Source of the DNA: Bugula neritina
Lineage: Eukaryota; Bryozoa; Gymnolaemata; Cheilostomatida; Bugulidae
Reading direction: 5' to 3'
Assembly (NCBI GenBank): GCA_964035545.1
Contig: OZ037766.1
Coordinates: 3,590,501 to 3,654,500 of the forward strand
Length of the DNA: 64,000 bases
The translations under genes and the position numbers were made by a program. Under the pieces are notes generated by a model, which searched no databases, had not been told where the DNA came from, and worked only from the letters and a program-made list of their open reading frames with translations. The stretch's first letter is position 1. Every line of letters begins with the position of its first letter. Shown here one piece after another: positions 35,700-48,099 of this stretch.

Positions 35700-36975
35700 A
35701 TAAAAATTGAACAGTCCGGTAAAGTGTTGAAAACAAACCAAAGGCAACTTATATCATGATTGTTTATTGTTTGAAAGCACTGCATCTCCTAGGAAATGGA
35801 GTGTTGCAATAGGGTGGAAACTTACATCTGCAGTAACAACAGATTAGATGCATACTAATGATGCAACTTTCAGTGAATTGTCTATTTCCTTGTCCTGTTT
35901 CCTTACTGAAAGGTTTGAATGGTTTTGATCCAAACACTTTCCATGATATTACTGTGTTTATGAATTGTTAGTTGCCATTGGCAACAGCAAAGCTTTCTAT
36001 CATATTACTGTGCGTTTATGAATACTTTGTTTTGGCAACATGCAACATCACTTTCAAATTTAAGTAAGATTGGGAATAATTTTTTTTGACATAAGTATTG
36101 CAGGGGCAGCAGAAAAAAAAACCAATTTTAGTAACGGACAGCTCCTATATAATATACCAAAGGGTAAAGGTCATGCTGAAAACTTTTTTACTGCTAATGA
36201 AATAAAACTTTACTATTTAGATTTTGCTTGTTTATATATATTTGATTTGCAAAAAATGTATGACCACATTTTAAATTGCAGGAACTATATTTAATTGTGC
36301 TCATTGTTTAACAAAGCTACAATTTATAATTAATGTAGACTTGTAGAATTGGTTTTTAATTTACATATATATTCTCTTTTGATTCCTAGGATAAGCAAAT
36401 GATAGAATTTTTTCAACATATTTACAAAAATCGGTATTTGAACTCACAAAAAACTAATAGGGTATACAAATTATTGGATTGTATAAAGGCAACCAAGTGG
36501 GTAGTGATTTTAATACTATACTATATACTAGCACAATATGAGAACTTTATCAAAATGTATTAAAATGCATTTGTTGTCTAATATTTAAAACCCATCGGTT
36601 TAGTAGGCTGGCACACGCTTGGCTTATAGGGTTGATCCCTGGTGCTAGAACCATAATTTTTTTTAACTAAGTTTTTGCTATTTAGCTTTTGTTATTAAGC
36701 ATGGAAGCATACTATGTTGGCCTAACACAGCTTAAACAGTCTTCTTAGCATAACGTTCTTGGGCATTGCCAGGCTAGCTATAGATACATAATATATCCTT
36801 TATTATACGTGCATATAATAAAATATACATATATTGAATGAATAACAAACGTTTTGATTATTTAACAATTATATTTCAGTCAAATAAGTTGTAAAAACAT
36901 GACAACAATTGAGATGAATCCTATAGGTCTTGAAAGGTATTTGAAATCTGTATATAGGCGGTTGCTTTTGCTGGT
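35700..36975. other. Non-coding: end of unit B and spacer to gene 3
   Basis: The duplicated part ends near 36420. Beyond that only a possible tRNA-like stretch near 36600 is noted. Confidence 0.5.
36590..36662 (+). other. Possible degenerate tRNA-like / SINE head
   Basis: Contains a box-B-like GGGTTGATCCC, ends that could pair (GGTT with AACC), and a T8 run shortly after that could act as a Pol III stop. The D-arm cannot be drawn well. Weak; chance similarity is possible. Confidence 0.25.
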
Positions 36976-38203
36976 CTAGGGATCTAGAAAATGCAAAATA
37001 TACAATCCTATTATGTCAATTTTACCTCTTGAGTTTATGCATGTAACTTTATTTACATTCACATTTTATTTATACATTTTTATAATAGATATAGCTAAAA
37101 TATAAAACTCTTACCGATTTAAAAGATATGCATAAACTGATGGTGGTAAAACTCATGCTTACCAAATGGTTTCTTCACACATTTGTTAACTCGTAAAGTT
37201 GGGTCAAAGTAATACCCATCGTCACAAATGCAGGTTGGTTCTCCAAGACCCATGTCACAGAGTCCATTGCCACAATCAAATCTATCACAGCCTGCATTAT
37301 AATATACTCATCAGATATGTTTATCTATGAGTCATGTATCAGTGTTTATACATTACAATATGAGTCATGTATTGGTGTTTATACATTCCTGTATGAGTCA
37401 TGTATTGCTGTTTATACACCACAACATGAGTGATGTAATATTGTTTATATACTAGAGCACAATCAAGCTATCTATTGCTGTGTATAAACAAAACATGAGT
37501 CACTGACACACCTATACTGTATCATACACACTGACACATATATTGCTACGCTGTATCACACATGCTGACACATATAATATTGCTATATTGTATCACACAC
37601 ACTAACACATATATTGCTATATTGCATCATATACATTGAGATATTGTATCATATAAACTGACACAAAAATGTAATATATATTATATAGTAAAGATATGCT
37701 GTTTTTCAGCTACCATTGTGACTGAAACTCTATTTAAGCAGTATTAAAATGGGTACGTGATTAATAGCAGAATTGATGAAAAATAATATTCAATAACAAA
37801 TCATTCAAAGTCATTCATTTAATGAAGTATAAACAAACAAAACAAGGATAAATTTGTGAACAGTGTGTCCCCATTACTTTTATTAATTGTTTTAGAATTT
37901 GAAAAATCTAATAATTGTTTTTAAATTTAAAATCCCCACATTTTCCTTTTTCCAATAGATTTACAAACATGGAACAGTATTGAGCCTATAGCAAAATTTT
38001 TAGAATAAATGATTTCAATAATCTATATAACATATACTATGTAACTAATATGTTGGAGAAAATTATTAAAAATCAAATTTTTAAAGTCTATTGAAAATTA
38101 AAAAAAGTTAGAGTTTGTTAATCTGGTTATACTTACTGTGAAAACTGGCTGATATTGATAATCCTAAGCAGGCAAGAATAACTACTATAGCTAAAAGTTT
38201 CAT
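36976..38203 (-). CDS. Gene 3: small secreted protein with one EGF-like module
   Basis: Exons: 38203-38137, 37291-37163, 36983-36976; about 67 aa. The signal peptide MKLLAIVVILACLGLSISA is followed by one six-Cys module: CDRFDCG, GLC, TCICDDGYYF and KCVKK. Its exon is 129 nt with phase-1 borders, the same size as the gene 4 modules. The third exon was chosen because a good acceptor (CATTTTCTAG) precedes an in-frame Asp-Pro-stop; this is the weakest part. Gene 3 lies outside the A/B duplication and looks like the simplest member of the family. Confidence 0.75.
37315..37660. repeat. Two short tandem repeats in gene 3 intron 1
   Basis: About four ~40-base units with ATGAGTCATGTAT and GTTTATAC, followed by about four ~35-base units with TATCACACAC and GACACATATA. 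Both are imperfect. Confidence 0.6.
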
Positions 38204-38209
38204 CTTTAG

Positions 38210-39824
38210 AGTATTTTACTTTGTCAATTATATGCACTAACAGATTTACTTTCAGAGGTGGTCCAAATCAAAATGCACTTAACCTGAATTGCTATGTCCG
38301 TATTTAAGTGCTTTACCTGATTCATAGCTAGACATACAAGGAAATGCATGAAACTAATGCCAAGTTGCACTCATGTCAACAGTTTCTATAGCAACAGTAT
38401 AATTAAACAAACATATTTGTTTTATACACACACACACACACGCACACACACACGCGCACACACACGCTCACGCTCGCACGCTCACGCTCACAGGCTCACG
38501 CTCACACGCTCACGCTCACACGCTCACACGCTCACACTCACACGCTCACACTCACACGCTCACACTCACACGCTCACACTCACACGCGCACCACCAAATT
38601 ATTGTACGATTTATAGCTAGTCTATTGTTATGACAAATTCATAAGTACAGCTTATTAGAACCAGCTAAAGCCAGAAAAATAAATAAGTATTTATTTTTTG
38701 CTTAGATGCAACTCTTTATGATGGCGTGTTTGGTTCAGGCATTGACTGTCATCGGATTATGCTAAAAATACAAAGCATGATGCAAGACTAAGTAGTGCGT
38801 TTTCAGACTCATGTTTTTTGCAATAGTCTGAATGATCAACTAGCTTGAAATAACATGTAACTGAAAAGTGAAAGACACCATTCAGCGAGTTAATATAATG
38901 AGAAGATGATATTTTAATAAAAATTATAGATTAGAATAAAAATGTTTTTGCCATATGATTATTTTACTTCAATTTAGCAACTATAGGCTGTTTATATTGG
39001 TTAAACTCATGTATGCAAAGATTCGTATATTGAAACATCTTCTAAATATCTGGATAAATTTATACCTAATACAGAAAGTGAAAGCTATATAAACATGTTA
39101 TAACAAAGATAATTTTTAAATATTTTCATGTCATTTGATTGTACACCATTTGTGTCAATAAAATCAATTGTGCTTGTAACTTCTGATATAAATTGGATTT
39201 CTTCAAGTCATTTATAAAGCTGTTTGTGCTTTTCAACAAAACCGAGCTAAGAACTGCATATCAATATACCACACTTTTGCTGTATAGTATTATTGTAGAG
39301 CAATGATGTTATTCATATTTAATAGTTCTTTACTCTCAGCATTACCTCTTTGAAAAAATATTTTTTTGCAAAGCAGACAAAATAACTTCATTAATCATTC
39401 AATCAAGAAAGTTCCAGTTTGCCTTTCACAAGCAATTTATTTTTAAAGCAGACCTGCTAAAGATACAATTGAGAATTAAAAATGGGTTACATTTATTTTT
39501 ACACAAATGCGGTATGAGAAGAAATTAGTAATAATGTTATCACCATTATTAAAACTATTATACTTGTTTTAAGTTAAATTTAGATGTCGAAGGGTTTGCT
39601 GCTTGACTGCGTTTCATTTCAAAGTTCTCCTGCTTATTCAAAGTTTTCTCTAAAATTTACCTGTAAAAGTAAAAGCAGCTAATACATTTATAATACTAAA
39701 AAAGTAAATGCTTTGGTTTTTTAAAAATAAAGCTGCATGAAATAAAAATGGTTGTCTTGCAATCCTAAATGCATAAGATCAGATATCAGAGCATATCAAA
39801 CTGAATAAATATTATTATATCATC
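38210..39824. other. Non-coding spacer between genes 3 and 4
   Basis: Holds the gene 3 promoter region and the CA-rich microsatellite at 38427-38590. No exon is recognised in the remaining ~1.2 kb. Confidence 0.5.
38427..38590. repeat. CA / CACGCT compound microsatellite
   Basis: Starts as (CA)n with CG changes and turns into 6- and 12-base units (CACGCT, CACACTCACACG). It lies ~225 bases upstream of the gene 3 ATG. Confidence 0.9.
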
Positions 39825-41555
39825 TTACTGGATCCATGAACTTCTCACACATTTGTCAACTTTTCTTGTTGGATCGAACACAAATCCAGGCTCACATAAG
39901 CAGATAGGGGCATCAGCTGGGGCAACACATCTTCCATTGCCACAATCAAATCCAGAGCAGGGATCTTGAACTAAAATTCATTTTCAGTCATTTAAACAAA
40001 TAATATTACAAAAGTAATTAAACCACTTTTCAATAAAAATATAATGTTTATGAGAAAGTCTTATAACTTAAGAGTTTGCAACTATAGCTGCATTCTGAAA
40101 AGCTATGTTAAGTATATGATTTTGCTTCAGTTATAAAATATTTGTTTATCATTGCAGCAGTGTTAAAGATATTATACAATGTTATATTTTAAGTAAACTT
40201 TAATTTAAGCTGTAAAATGTTTGGTAAATATTGCTTCAGATGTTAGTTTGTTCTTTAGTCGAAGTAGCAGTCATGTGTCAACACGTACTTACCCACTAGA
40301 CGAACACAAGTCTGTAATTTTTCAACAAAAACATAGCCTTTGTCACAGATACAGATAGGTTTGTCTGCAGGGGCAGTGCATTCTCCCATCCCACAATCAA
40401 TTGTGGCACAAGGATCATAAACTATAACCACACCAACAAATAATTAGGCTGACAACTTAACTATAATATCTTCACATGAAATCTCATTGTTAACAAAAGT
40501 ATTAGTATATCAGAGAATCAAGGACAACTCTACACTTACTAACTAGTCGAACACAAGTTTGAATGGCAGGGTTATAAGTATAGCCTGGGTCACATATGCA
40601 AATAGGTTTGTCAGCGGGGGCTGTACACCTTCCCTTTCCACAATCAATAGTATCACAAGGATCATGAACTAAAATAAAATTGTAAACTATATAAATTAAC
40701 GTTGCAAGTTTATTTGGGCAAAACAACATTTTTGAAGCATAAGCTAAAAAGCAAAACACAAGCTTACTTTAAAATACAATACATGCTTTAACATTAGCTT
40801 GAATGCTATAAAAAGTTTACCATTCTTTCAAAATATTATTTTTATTGAATATGATAAACTATGATTCAAAATAATTATTTTAACGCTCTACAGGTTTAAT
40901 TGAACTGGTTATAGATGCATGTTTCTATAATGGTGATTTCTTATCAGATTATTTGAATTCCTGCACTTACTCCATGCATATACACTTACTATATTTGGTT
41001 ACTACTTACTTATGAGCCGAACACAAGTTTTAATATCAGGATTGTAAGTATAGCCCTCATCACATATACAGAATGGAAAATCAGCGGGTGCAGTGCAAGT
41101 GCCCCTCCCACAGTCAAAACCAGCACAGGGATCTCGAACTAAAAATACAGAAAACACTTCTAAAGTTAGATTTTACTTCAAATATAGTTTTTATTATTTT
41201 AATTTCACTAACCACTTAAAAAACTAAAACATAAATTACTTCTATAAATTGTTGTCAAGACTGTATTATTTCGCTATACATATAACAATGTATTTGCTTT
41301 TGCTATGAAGCTAAAATATACAAAAAAGTAAAAAGCTTTAGTATAAGCAAATATATCTTTATGCGGATATTATGTTGAAATTTAATATTTGGTAAATTCA
41401 TGAGTTTCACATTTTCACGTTCACAAATAGTTGAACAGAATTGTTTTAAATTTTTAAATGATCATAAAATTGACTAAAAAGGAATACTTACTGTAACTAG
41501 CTAATGTAGCTGAGCTAAAAATAGCAACAACTACTAGTATTATGTAACTCTTCAT
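39825..41555 (-). CDS. Gene 4: secreted protein with four EGF-like modules
   Basis: Exons: 41555-41492, 41138-41010, 40668-40540, 40421-40293, 39970-39825; 198 aa. The signal peptide MKSYIILVVVAIFSSATLA is followed by four modules, each one exon; the first three are exactly 129 nt. Each has DPC, DCG, C-TAPAD or CVAPAD, P-x-C-x-C, GYxY or GFVF and a last Cys. All introns are phase 1. The last exon ends SSWIQ-stop, although the stop overlaps a good donor-like CCAGTAAGA, so a further exon cannot be excluded. The even exon size suggests growth by single-exon duplication. Secreted; partner unknown. Confidence 0.88.
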
Positions 41556-41628
41556 CTTTACCTAGAAGTTGATAGTAGCTATCGAATAGTTGAGATATGC
41601 TTGTAATGACTTACTGTGAAACCTCCGC

Positions 41629-41640
41629 TTTTATATATAT
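41629..41640 (-). promoter_or_regulatory. TATA box of gene 4
   Basis: TATATATATAAA on the minus strand 75-85 bases upstream of the gene 4 ATG, and ~210 bases from the edge of the 16-bp satellite. Confidence 0.6.
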
Positions 41641-41848
41641 ACTAGTAGACCGATTATGGAAATAATCACATCCTTCTCAAGTTCGAAGTCTCTTGCGCAT
41701 TATGATTTATTACTGTTTAAACGTGTCAATACAATGCAAAAGAAAAGATTGCCATTGTAGCTTGCATAAGTTTACTTCCTAGTTCATTGTCTTTTTACTG
41801 CCTGATTCATAGGAATATACTAACACATGTCTCAGTCAATTGTTAAGT

Positions 41849-43977
41849 ACATTTGAACTAGAATACATTTGAACTAGAATACATTTGAACTAGAATACAT
41901 TTGAACTAGAATACATTTGAACTAGAATACATTTGAACTAGAATACATTTGAACTAGAATACATTTGAACTAGAATACATTTGAACTAGAATACATTTGA
42001 ACTAGAATACATTTGAACTAGAATACATTTGAACTAGAATACATTTGAACTAGAATACATTTGAACTAGAATACATTTGAACTAGAATACATTTGAACTA
42101 TAGAATACATTTGAACTAGAATACATTTGAACTAGAATACATTTGAACTAGAATACATTTGAACTAGAATACATTTGAACTAGAATACATTTGAACTAGA
42201 ATACATTTGAACTAGAATACATTTGAACTAGAATACATTTGAACTAGAATACATTTGAACTAGAATACATTTGAACTAGAATACATTTGAACTAGAATAC
42301 ATTTGAACTAGAATACATTTGAACTAGAATACATTTGAACTAGAATACATTTGAACTAGAATACATTTGAACTAGAATACATTTGAACTAGAATACATTT
42401 GAACTAGAATACATTTGAACTAGAATACATTTGAACTAGAATACATTTGAACTAGAATACATTTGAACTAGAATACATTTGAACTAGAATACATTTGAAC
42501 TAGAATACATTTGAACTAGAATACATTTGAACTAGAATACATTTGAACTAGAATACATTTGAACTAGAATACATTTGAACTAGAATACATTTGAACTAGA
42601 ATACATTTGAACTAGAATACATTTGAACTAGAATACATTTGAACTAGAATACATTTGAACTAGAATACATTTGAACTAGAATACATTTGAACTAGAATAC
42701 ATTTGAACTAGAACACATTTGAACTAGAATACATTTGAACTAGAATACATTTGAACTAGAATACATTTGAACTAGAATACATTTGAACTAGAATACATTT
42801 GAACTAGAATACATTTGAACTAGAATACATTTGAACTAGAATACATTTGAACTAGAATACATTTGAACTAGAATACATTTGAACTAGAATACATTTGAAC
42901 TAGAATACATTTGAACTAGAATACATTTGAACTAGAATACATTTGAACTAGAATACATTTGAACTAGAATACATTTGAACTAGAATACATTTGAACTAGA
43001 ATACATTTGAACTAGAATACATTTGAACTAGAATACATTTGAACTAGAATACATTTGAACTAGAATACATTTGAACTAGAATACATTTGAACTAGAATAC
43101 ATTTGAACTAGAATACATTTGAACTAGAATACATTTGAACTAGAATACATTTGAACTAGAATACATTTGAACTAGAATACATTTGAACTAGAATACATTT
43201 GAACTAGAATACATTTGAACTAGAATACATTTGAACTAGAATACATTTGAACTAGAATACATTTGAACTAGAATACATTTGAACTATAGAATACATTTGA
43301 ACTAGAATACATTTGAACTAGAATACATTTGAACTAGAATACATTTGAACTAGAATACATTTGAACTAGAATACATTTGAACTAGAATACATTTGAACTA
43401 GAATACATTTGAACTAGAATACATTTGAACTAGAATACATTTGAACTAGAATACATTTGAACTAGAATACATTTGAACTAGAATACATTTGAACTAGAAT
43501 ACATTTGAACTAGAATACATTTGAACTAGAATACATTTGAACTAGAATACATTTGAACTAGAATACATTTGAACTAGAATACATTTGAACTAGAATACAT
43601 TTGAACTATAGAATACATTTGAACTAGAATACATTTGAACTAGAATACATTTGAACTAGAATACATTTGAACTAGAATACATTTGAACTAGAATACATTT
43701 GAACTATAGAATACATTTGAACTAGAATACATTTGAACTAGAATACATTTGAACTAGAATACATTTGAACTAGAATACATTTGAACTAGAATACATTTGA
43801 ACTAGAATACATTTGAACTAGAATACATTTGAACTAGAATACATTTGAACTAGAATACATTTGAACTAGAATACATTTGAACTAGAATACATTTGAACTA
43901 GAATACATTTGAACTAGAATACATTTGAACTAGAATACATTTGAACTAGAATACATTTGAACTAGAATACATTTGAA
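41849..43977. repeat. 16-bp satellite, about 133 copies (2.13 kb)
   Basis: The unit ACATTTGAACTAGAAT repeats almost without change. Four units are 18 bp, with CTATAG in place of CTAG (near 42098, 43285, 43607 and 43705), and one has a T-to-C change (near 42714). The array begins abruptly inside the 5' flank of gene 4 and ends abruptly at 43977. Confidence 0.98.
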
Positions 43978-46364
43978 GTCTTCTACTGTTAGTGTGAAAC
44001 ACTTCATCATATTTTTTTGACCAAAGAAGTTTGACATAGATTGACTTACATAGATAAATCTTTTATGTTTTTGAAGGTTTATATTAGTCTTCTAATTTCC
44101 CGTGGAGTTTTTAGGGTAAAAATTTTACTGTGTACCAAAACTAGTGCTAAAAGATTATTTAGATTCAAATAAAATAAAAATTCAAGTAATTTCTTGCAGC
44201 TAGTAATTAAAGTTATATTTTAAATTTTCAAAGTGACTTGCAATAGGAACATACAATATTGAATAGTCAAAACTCATCTTTTAAGGAAATATAAACATTT
44301 TTGGCTTTACGTTTTAAGACATTGAAAATTGTTGGTAGAATTCACTTTATGCAGCTGCATGAGAAAGTGGGTCATTTTACTTATTTTAGTACACACTGAA
44401 AATCTCCAGTTTTTAGCTGTTGTTCACAAATTAGCTGCTAATAACCAAGAGCTTTTGCCTAAAACTAGTAAAATATAAATGAATACACCTAAATAATCAA
44501 GGTTCTTTTTAATCTTGCTTAATTTCCTATAAGTTTTTCCTAATTATTCAGCTACTTTTGATTTCGGAGAATTATGGTGTTTTCATTACACTCTGCAATA
44601 ACTTGTGAATAATAGCTAAAAACTAGAGATTTCCAGTGTGTACTAAAATAAGTAAAATGACCCAAGTTGTTTAATATAAGAATAATAAAAAGCTAAAAGT
44701 CAACAGAATAACAAGGCTTTGGTACTTACAATATTTACTGGAAGAATGAAAACTTCACAAAAGACAAGATAAATTATTTTGGCAGACTTCTAATGTCACA
44801 TGCATAATTTTTTCAGAATTTATGATAATATCTGGGAAGTTAAGTTAATTTATGATCTTGTTGAGCTATATGGTATTTAAGCCTATATTTAATAATGTCA
44901 TTAGTACAACTAACGAGAGAAAAGCTAACTCTTCACTTATCATTGCAGATGGTGTTGCATAATCACAATTATCAAGGCGGCATGTTTGTTGTATGATTTT
45001 AAAATATATTTTACTCGCTCAAATTTACGCTAATTAAAGTTCGATCTAAAAGTAAAACTGATGTCTGAAAATTGCTGTATTAAACAATGTAGCATGTGTT
45101 GAGTTAACTGCGGGTATAATTTAAATACCAGCCAAACAAAAAGACTATAAAATAAAAACATATATTAATCAACAATGCAAGTTGCTCTATGCATAATTAG
45201 ACAATTAATCATCCAACATTAGTCCTTTATGTAGGACCTACTCAGTTTTCATAGTTTTTGTTACGTGCGGTTTTCAGGTACACAAAGCAAAATCCTGGAA
45301 CTCAAGGAAGTTTATTTCCTTAAAAAAATTCAAACCTTGATATGCTGTGCAACAAAACTTTCAACTGAATCATATACTTTAGTGATTCACTTATGATTAT
45401 TTTAAATATCAACATTTTCAGTAGAATTTTATTACAATCTGTCCTGAATGATGCAAGAAATTTACCTTGCTGAGTTATTACTATAATTTTTCTGCAATAA
45501 ATTTCAGGTTTTTGTGTAGTCTACCCCCTAAAATTGTAGAAAAAATAGCACCAATTTACACGAAAGATTATAGCTCTAATATATACTACTTGTTGTGTAA
45601 TTACGTGCTTGCTTAGTTATAACTATATAGTAGTGCTAAAATTGCGCTCCATTTAAAGGTTACATTCTATCTTGCTTAGAATTTTTCAGGGCAAACTTAG
45701 TTAGTATAACTGTAAAAGACAAGCTTGGTAAGCATTTATAAAATGAAAAATAAAGATAAATTGTAACAGTCAATATTCTGACACCCGAAGAGTTTCAAAC
45801 ATAATGTCAATTAATTATCTGTTGAAAGAATGTCAAAACATAAAAAGAGTAAATGTTGCTTCTCCATAGTTACCATAGAATATGCAGTGTTATGCCTATT
45901 AATTGTTTGTATTTAGAATAACTGTTATGACAAGAAAACATTGCACAATATTGTAGTAATGCTATATATTATAAATATGCTGCATAGGTTTACTGCATAT
46001 CCAAAAAGGAGTAATGAGTGAGGGTATATAAATTTATTTATAAATTGTTATAGAAAACCCTTTTATAGCCATATATTTGGTATATATTTTGTAAAGTTTC
46101 AATCATTTTAAGTACCAGCTGCTCTTAAAGACTTATTAGCACCAAAATAGAAAAACTCATTAGTAAAACCTACAAGAGCAAATGTTGTGCAAAAGTGTGT
46201 GTTTGCTTGAGTGTCAAAGTTTAGTAAGGAAAAATGTTATACAGACAAATATTTTGCTTGGTCAGTTATTTTAAGGATAAGCAACTTGATCAAACTGTAT
46301 TAAACAGAGAAGGCAATTCTTAATTTGCTTATTAGCTTTCTTGCAGGTTAGTTAAACTCTTCAA
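43978..46364. other. Non-coding spacer
   Basis: AT-rich, no exon recognised. The only structure seen is the inverted repeat at 44369-44663. Confidence 0.5.
44369..44663. repeat. Inverted-repeat (fold-back) element, ~65-bp arms
   Basis: Arms 44369-44433 and 44600-44663 are reverse complements with a handful of mismatches, separated by ~165 bases. The outer ends read GGGTCATTTTAC and GTAAAATGACCC. This could be a MITE or a transcribed hairpin. No clear target duplication was found. Confidence 0.75.
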
Positions 46365-46620
46365 CATCACCTTTTCATATAAGAATAATTTACTATATTA
46401 AATGCTTTTGCCCAGCAGCATAGCATCGGCAAATCACACGATTTATTCTTGTTAAATTTACATTATGCCAGCTTTTTGTTTAGCCCTCAACAGAATTTCA
46501 ATGTTTTGCATAAACAATTTTTAATCATAATAAAATGTGACAAGCTACACAGCATCTTTTGAATAAAATAGTTTTAGCCGATCCCAGCATTAATCAAACA
46601 TTTATGACATTATAATCACT

Positions 46621-46720
46621 GTAAAATAATTGCCCCCACTGGGAATCGAACCGAGTCCCCTGGCTTGCAAGCAAGTGTGCTACCATTACACCACGGAGGC
46701 CACTGGGTATACTCAACACT
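46621..46720 (-). mobile_element. tRNA-Cys-like SINE, copy 3 (best preserved)
   Basis: A 100-bp unit between ATAATCACT (46612-46620) and ACAATCACT (46721-46729). The body (46700-46632) folds best of the three: a seven-pair acceptor stem with two G-T wobbles (GCCTCCG with TGGGGGC), D-stem GTGT/GCAC, loop TTGCAAG with anticodon GCA, and T-loop TTCGATT. The anticodon and T stems have one mismatch each. The paralogous place in unit C' (~51795-51815) has no insert. Leader and tail match copy 2 to the base at both ends. Confidence 0.87.
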
Positions 46721-47374
46721 ACAATCACTTTTTGTGTCATGTCTGCAAATTTATTATTCATTGAGGTGATAATTTTTGACACCAGCTGAAAACAAAAACA
46801 GTTACATTGTTTTGACAACAATTTCATTGTGTGAATTGAATAATAACGCAACAACTTGCCATATCTAGTTGCAAAAATCATGTTGCAAATAAATAAACAA
46901 ATTCTTTTTAATGTAGCCTTGCCAGTAGGATGTTTAGCACCAGTAAAGGTTTTGCAACTAGATCAAGTGTTTTGACACTCTAAGACTTGTTATATTTTCA
47001 TGCTAATTTCATTGTGCATGTTAAGTTTCAGAGAGTTTTACCAATAACATAAGAAGACAAACCTAATCTTATATTGTGTTTTTTAACAATAATTTAGAAA
47101 ATCTTGGGAAAAGTTGGAGAAATTTTATATCCTTCTAAAAGTTTGAATAGCTTATAACTCCAAGTTCCTCTAGAAGCTAGTAAGTTTTAATTTGCAAAAA
47201 ATAAGTTAAGGAACAAAGTTAAAACTTTTTGTAAAACTCTCGATATTCATCAAAAACATAGACATAGAAAAATAAATACAACTTTAGAGGTTAATCATAG
47301 AAAATTTAACAACTTTAACTTTTAGTGTTATAAATGTTTTAATTTTGAAAACAATATAACCTATCTATTTTCAG

Positions 47375-47377
<3 letters not shown>

Positions 47378-47435
<58 letters not shown>

Positions 47436-47440
47436 ATATA
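47378..47440. repeat. (TA)n microsatellite, left
   Basis: About 60 bases of TA with one TTTA interruption, directly before the hammerhead-bearing segment. Confidence 0.95.
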
Positions 47441-47491
47441 GTAAAACTATAAGTTTCTATTATTGCGAAGGTGTGGGCCATGGTACTCTGT

Positions 47492-47538
47492 TCTGTGCTG
47501 ATGAGGGGACAAACCCCGAAACAGCTGCTGTCCACAGA
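47492..47538 (+). ncRNA. Type I hammerhead ribozyme motif
   Basis: All core elements are present in order: stem I 5' strand TCTGTG (47492-47497), CTGATGA (47498-47504), stem II GGGG/CCCC with loop ACAAA (47505-47517), GAAA (47518-47521), stem III ACAG/CTGT with a 3-nt loop (47521-47531), then C at 47532 after GT, giving the classic GUC cleavage triplet, and stem I 3' strand CACAGA (47533-47538). Helices II and III are closed and I is open, so it is type I. Short stem III is typical of hammerheads in Penelope-like elements and retrozymes. It sits in a ~100-bp unique segment (47441-47540) between two (TA)n arrays. No reverse transcriptase is nearby. Cleavage is predicted, not shown. Confidence 0.85.
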
Positions 47539-47539
47539 T

Positions 47540-47692
<153 letters not shown>

Positions 47693-48037
47693 CTATCAGG
47701 AAAACTGCCAGCTAGTGTCATTGTATACAAGGATGTGACTGAATCCATCATGATAATTATTTAGTGACACCAAAATTAATCTAGCATGTAGCATTCATAC
47801 GTTAATTAAATATTCATTAAAAACTTTCGTAAATAAAATAACATGAAACACTTTTACACTAAACTAAAAAAACACATTACCTCATTGAATCATAAAATTG
47901 CAACAAGATGAAACTATTTGTCCTTCCTGAACATGGAAATAAGTTTGGACAAAAATATACTGAGCATAAGGATCTTCTCCAAACTACACACACCATGCAA
48001 TGTATTGCTAAATATATGTTGGTGACAACTCATTTAG

Positions 48038-48046
48038 TATATAAAG
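48038..48046 (+). promoter_or_regulatory. TATA box of gene 5
   Basis: TATATAAAG 54-62 bases upstream of the gene 5 ATG. The same box and spacing occur in gene 6. Confidence 0.7.
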
Positions 48047-48099
48047 AGCCTTGCATAGTGTGTAAATCATTCAACTCTATCTATTCAGCAAGATTCATC

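Larger units (their letters stand above)
24915..36420. repeat. Segmental duplication, unit B
   Basis: Tandem copy of unit A, about 11.5 kb. It holds intact gene B and gene 2. It lacks ~2.06 kb that in A spans SLC22 exons 1-2 (A ~10180-12240 collapses to one point near 25785). It also lacks the gypsy element, SINE copy 2 and the second palindrome arms. It alone carries a tRNA-Thr-like SINE. Confidence 0.85.

Noticed and set aside
38348-38620. Open frame rich in His, Thr and Arg
   Set aside because: It is read through the CA/CACGCT microsatellite; no signal, domain or splice support.
41849-43977. CRISPR-like array
   Set aside because: The 16-bp units are directly joined with no spacers, and the context is an animal genome.
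46632-46700. A functional tRNA-Cys(GCA) gene
   Set aside because: The cloverleaf is close to complete, but the anticodon and T stems each have a mismatch, and flanking near-identical 9-mers plus a vacant paralogous site show it is an inserted element.
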